Translations under genes and position numbers: made by a program
Shown: in pieces, positions 21,947 to 30,579 of the stretch
Layout: each line of letters starts with the position of its first letter
Position numbering within the stretch: position 1 is the first letter of the stretch
Virus record (IMG/VR): IMGVR_UViG_3300020428_000036
Location: 1 to 37,049 of that record
Source of the DNA: a virus
Reading direction: 5' to 3' (one strand)
Length of the DNA: 37,049 nt
Notes under the pieces: generated by a model
The model's database searches: none
Seen by the model: the letters and a program-made list of their open reading frames with translations, nothing else
What the model was told of the DNA's origin: nothing

Positions 21947-23865
21947 GCGGCTTTAGCCTCCAGTAAAGAATAGTTGACCATTAGATAGCCTAGGTCTCTG
22001 TTAAGGAATACCGCTTCTGGGAATACTTTCTGTACTTCCTGAGCAATAACGCCGCTAGTGTCGTACTGACCTGCGCCCAATTCTAACGCTTCGTCTGTCC
22101 ATTCCCATGTGTAATAGTTGTACCCATGCTCGCTAGTACCTATCTGTTTAATGTTTTTCTTTAGGTTAATGTCACTAATAAAACCAAGTACACCGCCTAC
22201 TATAGAACCTAGCATAGACGATTTACCTGCTGACCTTCTTGCGGCGGCATCTCTTTTAGAAGCAGACTCCCCATACTCTCCAGATATAATCGTTTGAGAT
22301 AAAGAAGACGCTCTGTCTAATTCGTTTTCAGTAGACTTCCACAAGTAATCAAATATCATGTCCGCTTCGTCCCATAGACGATTAAGAGACTCCGCTGAGA
22401 TAGCTAGAGAGTTTTTAATGTCCGTAGATATTGCAGTAAATTCCATTTCTTTGTTGGCTAAAGTAACGTCTTGTCTCCACTTAGCATTGGTTTGGTCTAT
22501 TAATATTTGATTCTTTATACCAAACTGCTCTCTGTCGTTAGATAAGTCTGCGTTAAACTTCTCTACGGCTAACTCTGTGTTAGTTACAAACTCAGCGTGA
22601 GAACTTCTTTGCAGGGCGTTAAACTTCTCGACTTCAACGGCCAAAGCGTCGTACACCTTCATCAGGTCCGCTTCTGTCTGTGCTTGGAATTTACGCTGTA
22701 TGTTTTCTGCGTTAGTAGCGTCAAAAATAGCCTGAGCGCGTTGCTCTGCGTTAATCATCTCCGCTTGCTGTTCGTTGTCTAGATTTTTTAGATCTAACTG
22801 CAAGAAAGACTTTGAGTTTTGTACTAGCGCTTCCTGTCGATTGTCTAGGTTTTCTATTTCTAGCTTGGACAAGATGTTGGCTCGGTTAATAGTAGACTCT
22901 TGCTTATTGTCTATGTTTCTAAGCGTAATAGTCTCGAAAAATTTAGAGTCGCCCTTGGCTATATCTAGAGCAGACTCCATTAGCGCACCTTGCACTGCCG
23001 CCATAGCCGCTGTACCTGTGAGTCCTTTAAAGGACATCATGCGAGTTATCTTTCTGTAGTTAGATGCTGCCCAAGTAGGAATAACAGGATTGCCGTTAGC
23101 GTCGGTAAAGTCTTTAGCAAGGATGTCTAACTGGCCTTTAATCGTGGCCTTAGAGTCTATGTAGTTACCTTCACCTAATTCGTCGGCAAGTAACTTACCA
23201 GACACAGTGCTGGTGTCTATTACGTTGCCTATGTCGTAGCTGACGTAGTCATCCATAGCGTCGCCTAATTCAGTTTCGCCTCGTGCAGTAGCGCCTATGT
23301 CTATCTGTGCCGCTTCGTCTATAACACTCTCGTCACTTAGCTCTCCCTCAGCCGCCGTTGCAAGACCTTCTCCTATGTCATCTTCAGCAGATGCAACGTC
23401 ATACGCACCTTCGTCTCCTGTTCTAGAGTCAGAGGTAATAATAGTCTCTGCTGCTGCGGAAGGCGCTACGTCTATATTGGCTTGAGTAGGGTCTAAGCCG
23501 TAGCGAGGATCGGTAGGATCTAAGAGGCTTTGTTCAGTGTCTAACTGAGTTATAGTAGGCACGTTATCTGCCATAGTCCTGTCGCCTATGATGGCAGACG
23601 GGTCGGTGATAGCCCCTGCACCAAACTCGGATACAGACTGACCGTCTATTGAGGTAGTCGGTCTACTTAGAGCGGGTACATTCCTTAAATTGGGGTCTTC
23701 GTCTTGTTTACCTCCAGAAATTACGTCACCTGTGGCAGAGCCTGTATAGGTTTCTCTTGCGGTAGCGGCAGAAGCCGACCCTCCTCCCGCGTTCTGTTGG
23801 GGCAAGTAATCGTCGTAGCTTGTGGATACGGGGGCGACATTTCTGTCTTCTATTTCATTAGCCAT
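21943..23865 (-). CDS. Coiled-coil virion protein with C-terminal S74 chaperone domain
   Basis: A 640-residue protein. Residues 1-200 are Asp/Ala/Thr-rich and probably flexible; about 310-380 hold three repeats of an NLDNxQE motif in a long coiled coil; the coiled coil continues to about 540. The last 77 residues are a peptidase S74 intramolecular chaperone: SDINLKKNI, then HGYNYYTWEW, GVIAQEVQKVFPEAV and a final VNYSLLEA. S564 and K569 have the spacing of the endosialidase Ser-Lys dyad (Ser911/Lys916), so self-cleavage before S564 is predicted, releasing the chaperone after trimer folding. Such domains are normally on tail spikes or fibres. The gene sits beside the internal virion proteins, which leaves its location in the particle open. 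Confidence 0.75.
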   Translation of the reverse strand: MANEIEDRNVAPVSTSYDDYLPQQNAGGGSASAATARETYTGSATGDVISGGKQDEDPNLRNVPALSRPTTSIDGQSVSEFGAGAITDPSAIIGDRTMADNVPTITQLDTEQSLLDPTDPRYGLDPTQANIDVAPSAAAETIITSDSRTGDEGAYDVASAEDDIGEGLATAAEGELSDESVIDEAAQIDIGATARGETELGDAMDDYVSYDIGNVIDTSTVSGKLLADELGEGNYIDSKATIKGQLDILAKDFTDANGNPVIPTWAASNYRKITRMMSFKGLTGTAAMAAVQGALMESALDIAKGDSKFFETITLRNIDNKQESTINRANILSKLEIENLDNRQEALVQNSKSFLQLDLKNLDNEQQAEMINAEQRAQAIFDATNAENIQRKFQAQTEADLMKVYDALAVEVEKFNALQRSSHAEFVTNTELAVEKFNADLSNDREQFGIKNQILIDQTNAKWRQDVTLANKEMEFTAISTDIKNSLAISAESLNRLWDEADMIFDYLWKSTENELDRASSLSQTIISGEYGESASKRDAAARRSAGKSSMLGSIVGGVLGFISDINLKKNIKQIGTSEHGYNYYTWEWTDEALELGAGQYDTSGVIAQEVQKVFPEAVFLNRDLGYLMVNYSLLEAKAA

Positions 23866-23880
23866 GTTTATTCATTACCT

Positions 23881-24597
23881 TTAATGTATTCCTTCTTTAT
23901 AATCTTTTATTCTAGAGTACGCTACTAAAGCCACACCGCACAGGCCTAGGGCCAGCAGTGCGTAGTTAATCGTACTTGAGTAAGAAATAGCCTCGTTTAA
24001 TCCAGCAGATAGTAGTCCTATTCCTGCTAGGGAAGACCCTATAAGAGTCTTAGATCGCGTTAAAGGCCTCATACTGGCCGTATCAGGGCGTTGGGGCATT
24101 ATAGGGCTACTTTCCCCTAGGTCCACTCCAACGGTCCACAGAGAGCCTTCTGCAGCCCTTCTGCGCGTTAGGCCACTTAAAGTGACCATTTCACCCTCTA
24201 CTTTTGCTCTATTCCATCGCATAATCTCTGCGGGTATGGCGTTGTAGTCGCCTTTATTAAGCTTTGTAAGTAGAGAGGACTTTCTAAATTTTACTACCCC
24301 TACGCTAAACACGAACGACGTTAGCGCGTCAAACTGAGGCTGGGTTAAAGGTACACTTACAGATTGTCTGATGTACGCCCCGATACGCTTCAGGTCTTCT
24401 TTTAAAAAGTCTTCACACTCTTCTTGTGTAGCCGACATACCCGATCTAACGCTTTGTGTGTGTCCGTACCCTATTGTCCATCTTCCAGACAAACAACGAT
24501 AAGATTTATAGTTGCCTTTTGAGTCTGACTTGTGGCATCCTTCAAATCGTTTTATAAGGGTAATTGCCTCTGGTGAAACTGTATTTGGTGTACTCAT
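23881..24597 (-). CDS. GH24 endolysin with C-terminal membrane domain
   Basis: A 238-residue lysozyme-type muramidase. The catalytic Glu is E19 in IKRFEGCH; WTIGYGHT supplies T41; the position normally held by Asp, six residues before that Thr, is C35 (YRCLSGRWT). About seven extra residues lie between E19 and C35 compared with T4 lysozyme. Residues about 60-150 are the helical lobe. From about 184 there are two hydrophobic segments (184-200 and 210-228) ending in a basic KDYKEGIH tail, so the enzyme should be membrane-attached, perhaps with holin-like or pinholin-SAR-like behaviour. AGGAGATAAACT precedes the ATG. It is separated by one large gene from the other endolysin. It could act at lysis or as a virion-associated enzyme during entry. 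Confidence 0.8.
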   Translation of the reverse strand: MSTPNTVSPEAITLIKRFEGCHKSDSKGNYKSYRCLSGRWTIGYGHTQSVRSGMSATQEECEDFLKEDLKRIGAYIRQSVSVPLTQPQFDALTSFVFSVGVVKFRKSSLLTKLNKGDYNAIPAEIMRWNRAKVEGEMVTLSGLTRRRAAEGSLWTVGVDLGESSPIMPQRPDTASMRPLTRSKTLIGSSLAGIGLLSAGLNEAISYSSTINYALLALGLCGVALVAYSRIKDYKEGIH

Positions 24598-24630
24598 AGT
24601 TTATCTCCTAAAATAACTTAGGATACACCT

Positions 24631-27600
24631 TTAACCGAATCCCATCAAGCCTTCTGCCCTAAATCCTTGTAAGAAACGACGGTCTGCCGCAGTTAACTCT
24701 TCAGGCTGGGCTAAAGGATCTGACGGAAATATCTTATCGAGTATTTCTTGTATACTAGCTACAGTATCCGTACCGGCTTCAGACCCGTCGGCGTAGTAGC
24801 GGGTTTCTCTGATAAATTGCCCGCTAGAGTCAATTTCTCGTGTAATTCTGCGACCCATAGTGTCTACGTCTTCTCTTATAAGCCCGCCTAGAGCGTTAAA
24901 GTACGTTTGCTTCTGTTCTATGTCACTGCCTTGTTGAGCCAATTCTATAGCAGCTTGGTTAAGGTTGCCTGTCTCATCTAATACGCTACTTAGGTCAGTG
25001 ACTATAGTGTCTTGTACCGTTCCGTTAGATATGACCGTTTCTGTAAGTTTACCTTCAGCGTCTAACACACGCTCTATTTCGTCGCCGTTAGCAGTAAGGC
25101 CGCTAGAGATGAGTGCGCCGGTAGTGTCAAACGCCGTACCTATCTTACCTTCTACTCTTTCTTTAGCCTCTAAGACTTTTCTTTCTAGGTAGTTAGTGTT
25201 GGTATCAGCGTCTTTAATAAGCTGGCCAGTACCTGCGTCTATGTCCGCACCAAGCGCAAGGGTCTGTCTGTCTATTGCTTGAGCAGTCAGCTTCCCAGTT
25301 TGGCTATCAAGAGACACTACATAATCTCCCAAGTCACCCTGTATTGTTTGGGTCTGACCTGCCAATAAGTTACGCATAACAGCTTCATTAGCGTTAATCT
25401 CGTCGTCAAGAGCGTCTAGCATATCTTCTCTTACGCCTGAGATCTGAGAGTCTCTAGCAGTGTTAGACGCTAAATCTTCTTCGGCTTTAGCTAGTAGCGT
25501 AGTTACGTCGCCCTTAATGTTGTTTATGTTGCCTAAAGAAACTGCTTGTCCCTGTACTGCAGTGCCTACTTGACCTACTTGAGCAGACGTAGCTACACCA
25601 GAAAGATCTACTGCGTCAGTAACGTCTTGTGATGTTAGCAGGGCTAAATTGTCTAAGTCAGTGGCCGTTAGAGCATCTTGTGTAATTCGGCTTATTAAAC
25701 CTTCTCTATCAATGCTGCCCGCTACTTTTTCGTCTACTTTGTCTACAAGACTACTTATTACGCTTGCGTCTAATTCGCCTAGAGTATCTAAGTCACTGTC
25801 TGTTAGAGCATCGCTTTTTATGTTACCTACAACAGTATTAATGTTGCTGACTATAGTAGAAGCGTCTACTGCGCCGGTAACGTCTGAGGCTTCTAGTGTA
25901 CTTAAACCAGAAAGATCTACTGCGTTGGTTATGTCGTCAGAAGTTAACGTACTTAATGCGGTTAGGTCGTCCGCACTTAAAGAGGCCGCTTCTATAGAAG
26001 ACAACAGAGAAGTAGCATCATAGTTTACTGCATTTGCTAGGGCGGTTATTTCAGAGTCGTTTAGTTCGCCAAGAGTAGCAATGTTACCGGCCTTAATGTC
26101 GTCAACAGTAGATTCTATAGTAGTAAGGTCTACTGCTTGATCTATTTTCGTAACTAAAAGCTCGTCGTTTTCGCCTATCTTAGCTTCGTAAGTACCAAAC
26201 TCTGTTTCTATAGTTTGAGGAATCTCTGTGGCAATTAGAGTATCTAACGCAGAGCTGTCGTCTTGTATGGCTTTTAATATTGTGGCTCTATCACCCGCTA
26301 TATTGGTTTCCATTGACGAGTAGTCTTCGGTAAAGGTAGAAGCGGCCGTGCCTATGGTCGTTGTTAGAGCCTTTATTGCAGCAGACTCGTCCATGTTGCT
26401 TACATCTATGTTACCTATAGCGTCGCCTATGTTGCTGAATTTCTCTATCGCTACATTGCCGTTAGCGTCTACGCTAGTCTTTATGTTTCCTGTAGCAGTT
26501 TCTACGTCGCTTAACAAGTTTCCTTGGTCGTCAAATATATCGAATATGTTTTCAAACTCAGGAATTACGTTAGTTTTAATTGCAGCGTCTACGCCTTCAG
26601 TGGCTGTCTTAACTTGAGCTACAGTGTTAGCAAGATTCTGCTGACCTTCTACAGTAGCTAAAGTACCCAAAGTTTCTGCTTGAGTATCTTGCCCTGCTTG
26701 TATATCCCCCAAGTCACCCGCAACTTGGCTTAGAGCAGTAGCAGAAGCGCCGCCTTCTAGGCCAGATATTTGAGATGCTTGATTACCAAAGCCACTAGAA
26801 ACCTGACCGCCTATACCAGAAACCGCTTGCTGGATGCCTGAAGCTTTACTGGCTATCTGTCCTTCTAGAGTACCGCCAGCGCCTACAGCTCCTTCTACTC
26901 TGCCGAGAGCGTCTATAATAGTGCCAGTGTCTGCTCCTAGCTCCGCTAAATCTTGGACTATCTGTAACTGACGCTCATCTAGTACGCCTACAGCAGTCTC
27001 AACGTCGTCTACAGTGGTTTGTACGCCGCCTACTGCAGTGCCTACTGTTTGTATTTCAGTAGTAAGGTCTCCAAATTGACCGGTCAAAGCTCGTTGGACA
27101 TCCTGCTGGTCTAACGTAGATATGCCGCCTATGTCTCCCCTAACGTCACCAATAGCAGTTCCTAAGCCTGCTATGTCGCTAAATAAAGTGTCTTGGCCGT
27201 CGCCACCGTAGCCTAAAGACCCCGTAACGTCGCCAGCAACTTCTCCTATTCTTGCTTCTAAAGAAATGCCTAAATTGCTAATTAAAGAGCTTAGGTCTTT
27301 GCCTTCTGCTGTTTGATAAGAAACCGTGCCGTCTGCGTTTACTATAGGACCAAGCATATCGTCAGTAGATATTCCCAACCCGCTTAGTAAAGATACGGCA
27401 TTAGTTACAGATTGTGCGCTAAGAGTCTCTACCGCACCCGTAATGTCGTTTCGTATCTGTACTTGGCCTTGCACGGTAGCGTCGGCAAGTCTTGGGTCCA
27501 TTCTAACGCCTTGAGAAGTGTCTCCAGCATAAGCGTCTAAAGTAGACTGTTGTTGGTCCGCAGTCCTGTCGTAAAAATCTCCTGTTCCTGCTTCTGGCCT

Positions 27601-28173
27601 AGCTCCGCCCCCAGTGCCAGTATATTCTGCAAGATCCGAAAACAGATCCTCAGTTTCGTCTGGGGAAACCGTTTCTGCGTCGATAAACATTTCTGTGTTT
27701 GCGGCAGAAGTATCTACTATGTTTTGGAATGCGCCTGTTTGTGCGCCAAGCTCGGCAGTTCTATCCCTAGCCTCGGCCTCCGCTTTGATCGCAGACACAA
27801 AGTTTGTATAATCTCTAACCCCTCGTGATGTAGAATTTGTATCCCATCCTGATGAAAGCGGGCCGAAGTCGCTAAAGCGGGACGAGTCTACATATCCAGT
27901 AGAATTAAAAAGATTAGTGTCATACGCAGGTATTTCATAAACAGTACCCGCTGCAGTTGTTCCTTGAGTAGGGCCAAAAGTTATAAACCCTGATTGACTA
28001 GCGTCACTATCATACCTGTTGTCTTTTGGCCGCGCTCCTAGCATGGTCTGACTTAAAGTACCAAGATTGGTTGTGTCTACGCCTAAATTTTGCAGTATAG
28101 CAATATCTTCTGTAGTTAAACTTAAATTTCTCTTATGACTTGAACCTGCTCTTTCGACAACTGACTCTGCCAT
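24631..28173 (-). CDS. Large repetitive cysteine-free protein, probable tail/fibre structural (1180 aa)
   Basis: A 1180-residue protein rich in Ala, Asp, Gly, Thr, Ser and Leu that I read as having no cysteine. The middle is a long series of heptad-like, weakly repeated segments. Around residues 680-860 are degenerate repeats with the pattern LTxxDLxxLxxLxxxDVTxAVDLSGLSTL. The N-terminus (to about 180) looks like a globular attachment region, and the C-terminus ends with a conserved-looking DRRFLQGFRAEGLMGFG motif. The composition suits a long trimeric fibre or tape-measure-like rod; which one is unclear. It lies between two endolysin genes, with AGGAGATAAATAAA before its ATG. Confidence 0.55.
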   Translation of the reverse strand: MAESVVERAGSSHKRNLSLTTEDIAILQNLGVDTTNLGTLSQTMLGARPKDNRYDSDASQSGFITFGPTQGTTAAGTVYEIPAYDTNLFNSTGYVDSSRFSDFGPLSSGWDTNSTSRGVRDYTNFVSAIKAEAEARDRTAELGAQTGAFQNIVDTSAANTEMFIDAETVSPDETEDLFSDLAEYTGTGGGARPEAGTGDFYDRTADQQQSTLDAYAGDTSQGVRMDPRLADATVQGQVQIRNDITGAVETLSAQSVTNAVSLLSGLGISTDDMLGPIVNADGTVSYQTAEGKDLSSLISNLGISLEARIGEVAGDVTGSLGYGGDGQDTLFSDIAGLGTAIGDVRGDIGGISTLDQQDVQRALTGQFGDLTTEIQTVGTAVGGVQTTVDDVETAVGVLDERQLQIVQDLAELGADTGTIIDALGRVEGAVGAGGTLEGQIASKASGIQQAVSGIGGQVSSGFGNQASQISGLEGGASATALSQVAGDLGDIQAGQDTQAETLGTLATVEGQQNLANTVAQVKTATEGVDAAIKTNVIPEFENIFDIFDDQGNLLSDVETATGNIKTSVDANGNVAIEKFSNIGDAIGNIDVSNMDESAAIKALTTTIGTAASTFTEDYSSMETNIAGDRATILKAIQDDSSALDTLIATEIPQTIETEFGTYEAKIGENDELLVTKIDQAVDLTTIESTVDDIKAGNIATLGELNDSEITALANAVNYDATSLLSSIEAASLSADDLTALSTLTSDDITNAVDLSGLSTLEASDVTGAVDASTIVSNINTVVGNIKSDALTDSDLDTLGELDASVISSLVDKVDEKVAGSIDREGLISRITQDALTATDLDNLALLTSQDVTDAVDLSGVATSAQVGQVGTAVQGQAVSLGNINNIKGDVTTLLAKAEEDLASNTARDSQISGVREDMLDALDDEINANEAVMRNLLAGQTQTIQGDLGDYVVSLDSQTGKLTAQAIDRQTLALGADIDAGTGQLIKDADTNTNYLERKVLEAKERVEGKIGTAFDTTGALISSGLTANGDEIERVLDAEGKLTETVISNGTVQDTIVTDLSSVLDETGNLNQAAIELAQQGSDIEQKQTYFNALGGLIREDVDTMGRRITREIDSSGQFIRETRYYADGSEAGTDTVASIQEILDKIFPSDPLAQPEELTAADRRFLQGFRAEGLMGFG

Positions 28174-28174
28174 T

Positions 28175-28588
28175 TTATTTATCTCCTGCTATCATGTTTG
28201 CCACATCAACACTTCTTTGTCCTACCTGACGGGCGTAATTAGAATCTAATAGTTCAGTACCGGCCAGCTCGTATAAACCTTGCTCTAAGTACGAAATAGT
28301 ATTTTTAAATTTACAAAACGTGCTTAACCCCATGTTAAACACTAGATTAACTATTGCTTCTTTTCGTATGTCGGTCAAACCGTCAAACCAAGAGAATGTA
28401 GCTTGGCATTGCGCTACAACATTCTTAATGTCGTTTTCAAGAAGGTACATAGCCTCGTCTTCGCTGATACCAACTTCTTCAATGTTTCTTCCTACACCAA
28501 TAGTAGTTTTGTTGGCGGTACACTTGTAGGGCTTTAGTTCTAGCCCTTCATGCACTACCAGTTGCTTTTTAAGTCTATCGTAATCCAT
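28175..28588 (-). CDS. Endolysin, T4-lysozyme-type GH24
   Basis: A 137-residue muramidase that would cut peptidoglycan at lysis. HEGLELKPYKC gives E14 and C23, followed by TTIGVGRN with T29; spacing E-8-C-5-T equals E11-D20-T26 of T4 lysozyme, but with Cys at the Asp position. A Cys there is found in many phage GH24 enzymes and is known to be tolerated in T4 lysozyme. No signal peptide or membrane segment, so it needs the holin encoded immediately upstream, whose stop it overlaps by one base (TAATG). Confidence 0.85.
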   Translation of the reverse strand: MDYDRLKKQLVVHEGLELKPYKCTANKTTIGVGRNIEEVGISEDEAMYLLENDIKNVVAQCQATFSWFDGLTDIRKEAIVNLVFNMGLSTFCKFKNTISYLEQGLYELAGTELLDSNYARQVGQRSVDVANMIAGDK

Positions 28589-29064
28589 TATTCATCCTTC
28601 CCGTGACTAGCTCCAAAGTAAAACGAGCTTATACCTGAAACAAGTCCTCCGAGATACCCCAAGACAAGAGATACAATAGTATCGCTGTTAGCGTCAGGGG
28701 GCTGAATAGTAACGAGGAATATATAAGCCAAAAAGCCGATAAGGCTAAATAGTCCAAATACTCGTGGTGTCCAATCTCCTTTATGAGCTTTTCTAGCGTC
28801 TTGTACATCAGCAGTCTCCAGAGCAAATATGTCTACGTCCATCTGTTTCATTTGAGCTTCAAAATCTAGCTCTGCTTTTTTTATTTCTGCTAACTGCTCA
28901 GGGGTTGCCTGTTGCATAGCTGTAGAAATAGACTTGGGGTCTGGCTTGCACCCCAGTACCGCAGAAATAGCTTGTGCGGCAGTGCCTCCTAGAGGACCAC
29001 CTAATGCTGTGCCTAGCGTAGGGGCTACTGCCCCAATGACATTTTTCAATGCACTAAAATTCAT
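28588..29064 (-). CDS. Holin, three-TM gene-transfer-agent type
   Basis: A 158-residue membrane protein. Residues 9-38 are a small-residue-rich amphipathic hydrophobic segment; residues 45-95 form a charged helix with Gln/Glu; the DWTPR motif (97-101) precedes two transmembrane segments (102-120 and 128-150). This arrangement fits the 3-TM holin family first described for gene transfer agent release. It would form membrane lesions that let the endolysin reach the wall. It is translationally coupled to that endolysin, forming the core lysis pair. Confidence 0.78.
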   Translation of the reverse strand: MNFSALKNVIGAVAPTLGTALGGPLGGTAAQAISAVLGCKPDPKSISTAMQQATPEQLAEIKKAELDFEAQMKQMDVDIFALETADVQDARKAHKGDWTPRVFGLFSLIGFLAYIFLVTIQPPDANSDTIVSLVLGYLGGLVSGISSFYFGASHGKDE

Positions 29065-29070
29065 AATTAC

Positions 29071-29361
29071 CTACCATTTAGATTTATTTGCCCAAAAAGC
29101 TGCAGACATTTTACCTTTAGCAATGTTCTTGCCGTGCCTAGCCTTAAAGGATTTACGTTTTGCTTTAGTTTTAGCAGACTCACCTTTCTTAGGTTTACCT
29201 GCAGTCTTAGCCCCTTGCTCGCCGTAGCGTATAGTTTTAATTTTGTCGCCGTCTTTGGCAACTACTACGTGACTTTTCTTGGGGTGATTAGGAGTGCGTT
29301 TAGGTTTATTATACCCGCTAACACCGGCTCTTGCTAATCTAGGGTCTTTCTTTTTAGCCAT
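29071..29361 (-). CDS. Conserved very basic small protein (96 aa)
   Basis: A 96-residue Lys-rich protein beginning MAKKKDPRLARAGVSGYNKP and ending with KMSAAFWANKSKW. The text pattern, including HPKKSHVVVAK and IRYGEQGAKTAGKP, is one I associate with a very well-conserved small protein of marine phages with no known function. Its charge suggests nucleic-acid or RNA binding, perhaps in packaged DNA. It lies in the lysis cluster just before the holin, but nothing links it directly to lysis. Confidence 0.65.
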   Translation of the reverse strand: MAKKKDPRLARAGVSGYNKPKRTPNHPKKSHVVVAKDGDKIKTIRYGEQGAKTAGKPKKGESAKTKAKRKSFKARHGKNIAKGKMSAAFWANKSKW

Positions 29362-29365
29362 AATA

Positions 29366-29794
29366 TTAACCTAAAGGGTTGCTGTTACTTTTCAGTAAGT
29401 TTACTCTCGAATCAATACTTTTAATCTCTTCTTGAAGCCTTTTAATCTCGCTTTTAATATTTGATATTCTGCTTTTATTAACGCTAACATCGCTTTGAAT
29501 TTGGCTTGTATCAACATTTTTAATTCCACTAATTTTTGTTTCAACATTTTTAATTTGCTCCTCTATTGTAGCTATTGTTGCAGATAGCCTACCCACATCA
29601 CTATTATTTTGTGTTACTTCTAAAGTAGTAAGGCGTTTCTCCATAGTACGAATCTCCTCAACATTATACAGTTCTGACATAGAACCTTCCAGTTGGGCTA
29701 CTTTTTCTTCCATTGTGGCAAATGTCATGGCGACACCACCTAACGCACCTAAGATACCTATCCAAGTGCTTATTTGTTCTGCGTTTATATTCAT
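29366..29794 (-). CDS. Membrane-anchored coiled-coil protein, candidate inner spanin
   Basis: A 142-residue protein with one N-terminal membrane segment (about 9-28, WIGILGALGGVAMTFATM) followed by a long Glu/Lys/Ile-rich coiled coil (about 30-135). This is the topology of an i-spanin such as lambda Rz: N-in anchor and periplasmic coiled coil. The start overlaps the previous gene by 4 nt (ATGA). Position two genes upstream of the holin-endolysin pair supports a lysis role. I found no obvious small lipoprotein o-spanin, so an alternative is a coiled-coil envelope protein unrelated to spanins. Confidence 0.5.
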   Translation of the reverse strand: MNINAEQISTWIGILGALGGVAMTFATMEEKVAQLEGSMSELYNVEEIRTMEKRLTTLEVTQNNSDVGRLSATIATIEEQIKNVETKISGIKNVDTSQIQSDVSVNKSRISNIKSEIKRLQEEIKSIDSRVNLLKSNSNPLG

Positions 29795-30579
29795 TGTAGT
29801 ATTGTCTCCAAGCCTTGTTCGGGATTGTTAGCGTACATAAAGTACATAGCGCTCTCTACGCCTACGTTGTGTTGATTCCAATCAAGATTAAGCTGTGTGG
29901 GAATTAACTCATCAATAGAAACTGCGGTGTTTGTAAAAAAGTCCATAACTGTGTTGGTGTTCATAAAGGAAGCAGCTATTGTATCTATAACAAAGCTGTC
30001 CTGAGCGTAGCCTTCGATCATGTTCTTTGTTAAGGAAGCCTCTAACATTCCCGAAATACTCGTATTAAATTGCTGGCGACTAGACTCTTTAATAGCCCGT
30101 AAATCATTCTCAGTTGCATATGCCTCTGCATTGATCTTAGTCTGCTGATCACCGTCAACAAGCATCTCAGCTATACTTGTAACTGCTGCTATCTCGCTCG
30201 CCGCTTCGATCAGGTTCTCTTTCTCGTCCTCATAAGTACCCTGCTCTACGTCAATCATATCGTTCAACAGAACGGCTGTGAGAGCCTCTGGAGTGCTGTT
30301 CGCTAAACCGTCAGCATAGGCAGCATTAAAGGTGTCCATTTGTTCTGGTGTTAGCTCGTAGCTAGTCCCATCGTCGTTGTTGTAGATAATAGTGTTACCA
30401 TCTAGCATAGACTGAGTAGTCCATTGGATGTAATCCTGCATATTACTGTTTATCACAGTCGTTATCGTAGACGTGCTTTCGCTTAATGCTGTCATATCGA
30501 AGTCGTTTTCCTGTGCAGTCGTCTTTATCGACAACAGGAGCATCAGGGACAAGATCAGGATGTTTTTTATAATATTCAA
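29791..30579 (-). CDS. Secreted protein (262 aa) with TTG start nested in the upstream gene
   Basis: The frame opens with TTG at 30579 and encodes a textbook signal peptide: NIIKN n-region, LILSLMLLLS core, and TTAQ before END. AGGAG lies about nine nt upstream. The mature part is acidic, Thr/Asn/Gln-rich and helical, with no Cys for lipid attachment. The first 137 nt lie inside the 3' end of the 30443-31042 gene in another frame, an unusually long overlap. It precedes the coiled-coil membrane protein and overlaps it by 4 nt. A periplasmic role in lysis or exclusion is possible; the function is unknown. Confidence 0.6.
   Translation of the reverse strand: MNIIKNILILSLMLLLSIKTTAQENDFDMTALSESTSTITTVINSNMQDYIQWTTQSMLDGNTIIYNNDDGTSYELTPEQMDTFNAAYADGLANSTPEALTAVLLNDMIDVEQGTYEDEKENLIEAASEIAAVTSIAEMLVDGDQQTKINAEAYATENDLRAIKESSRQQFNTSISGMLEASLTKNMIEGYAQDSFVIDTIAASFMNTNTVMDFFTNTAVSIDELIPTQLNLDWNQHNVGVESAMYFMYANNPEQGLETILQ

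Noticed and set aside
27550-27828. Rightward frames opposite the 1180-aa gene (also at 25649-26023 and 26348-26617)
   Set aside because: Ser/Val/Leu-rich antisense shadows of a long repetitive gene; no leaders and no other rightward genes there.
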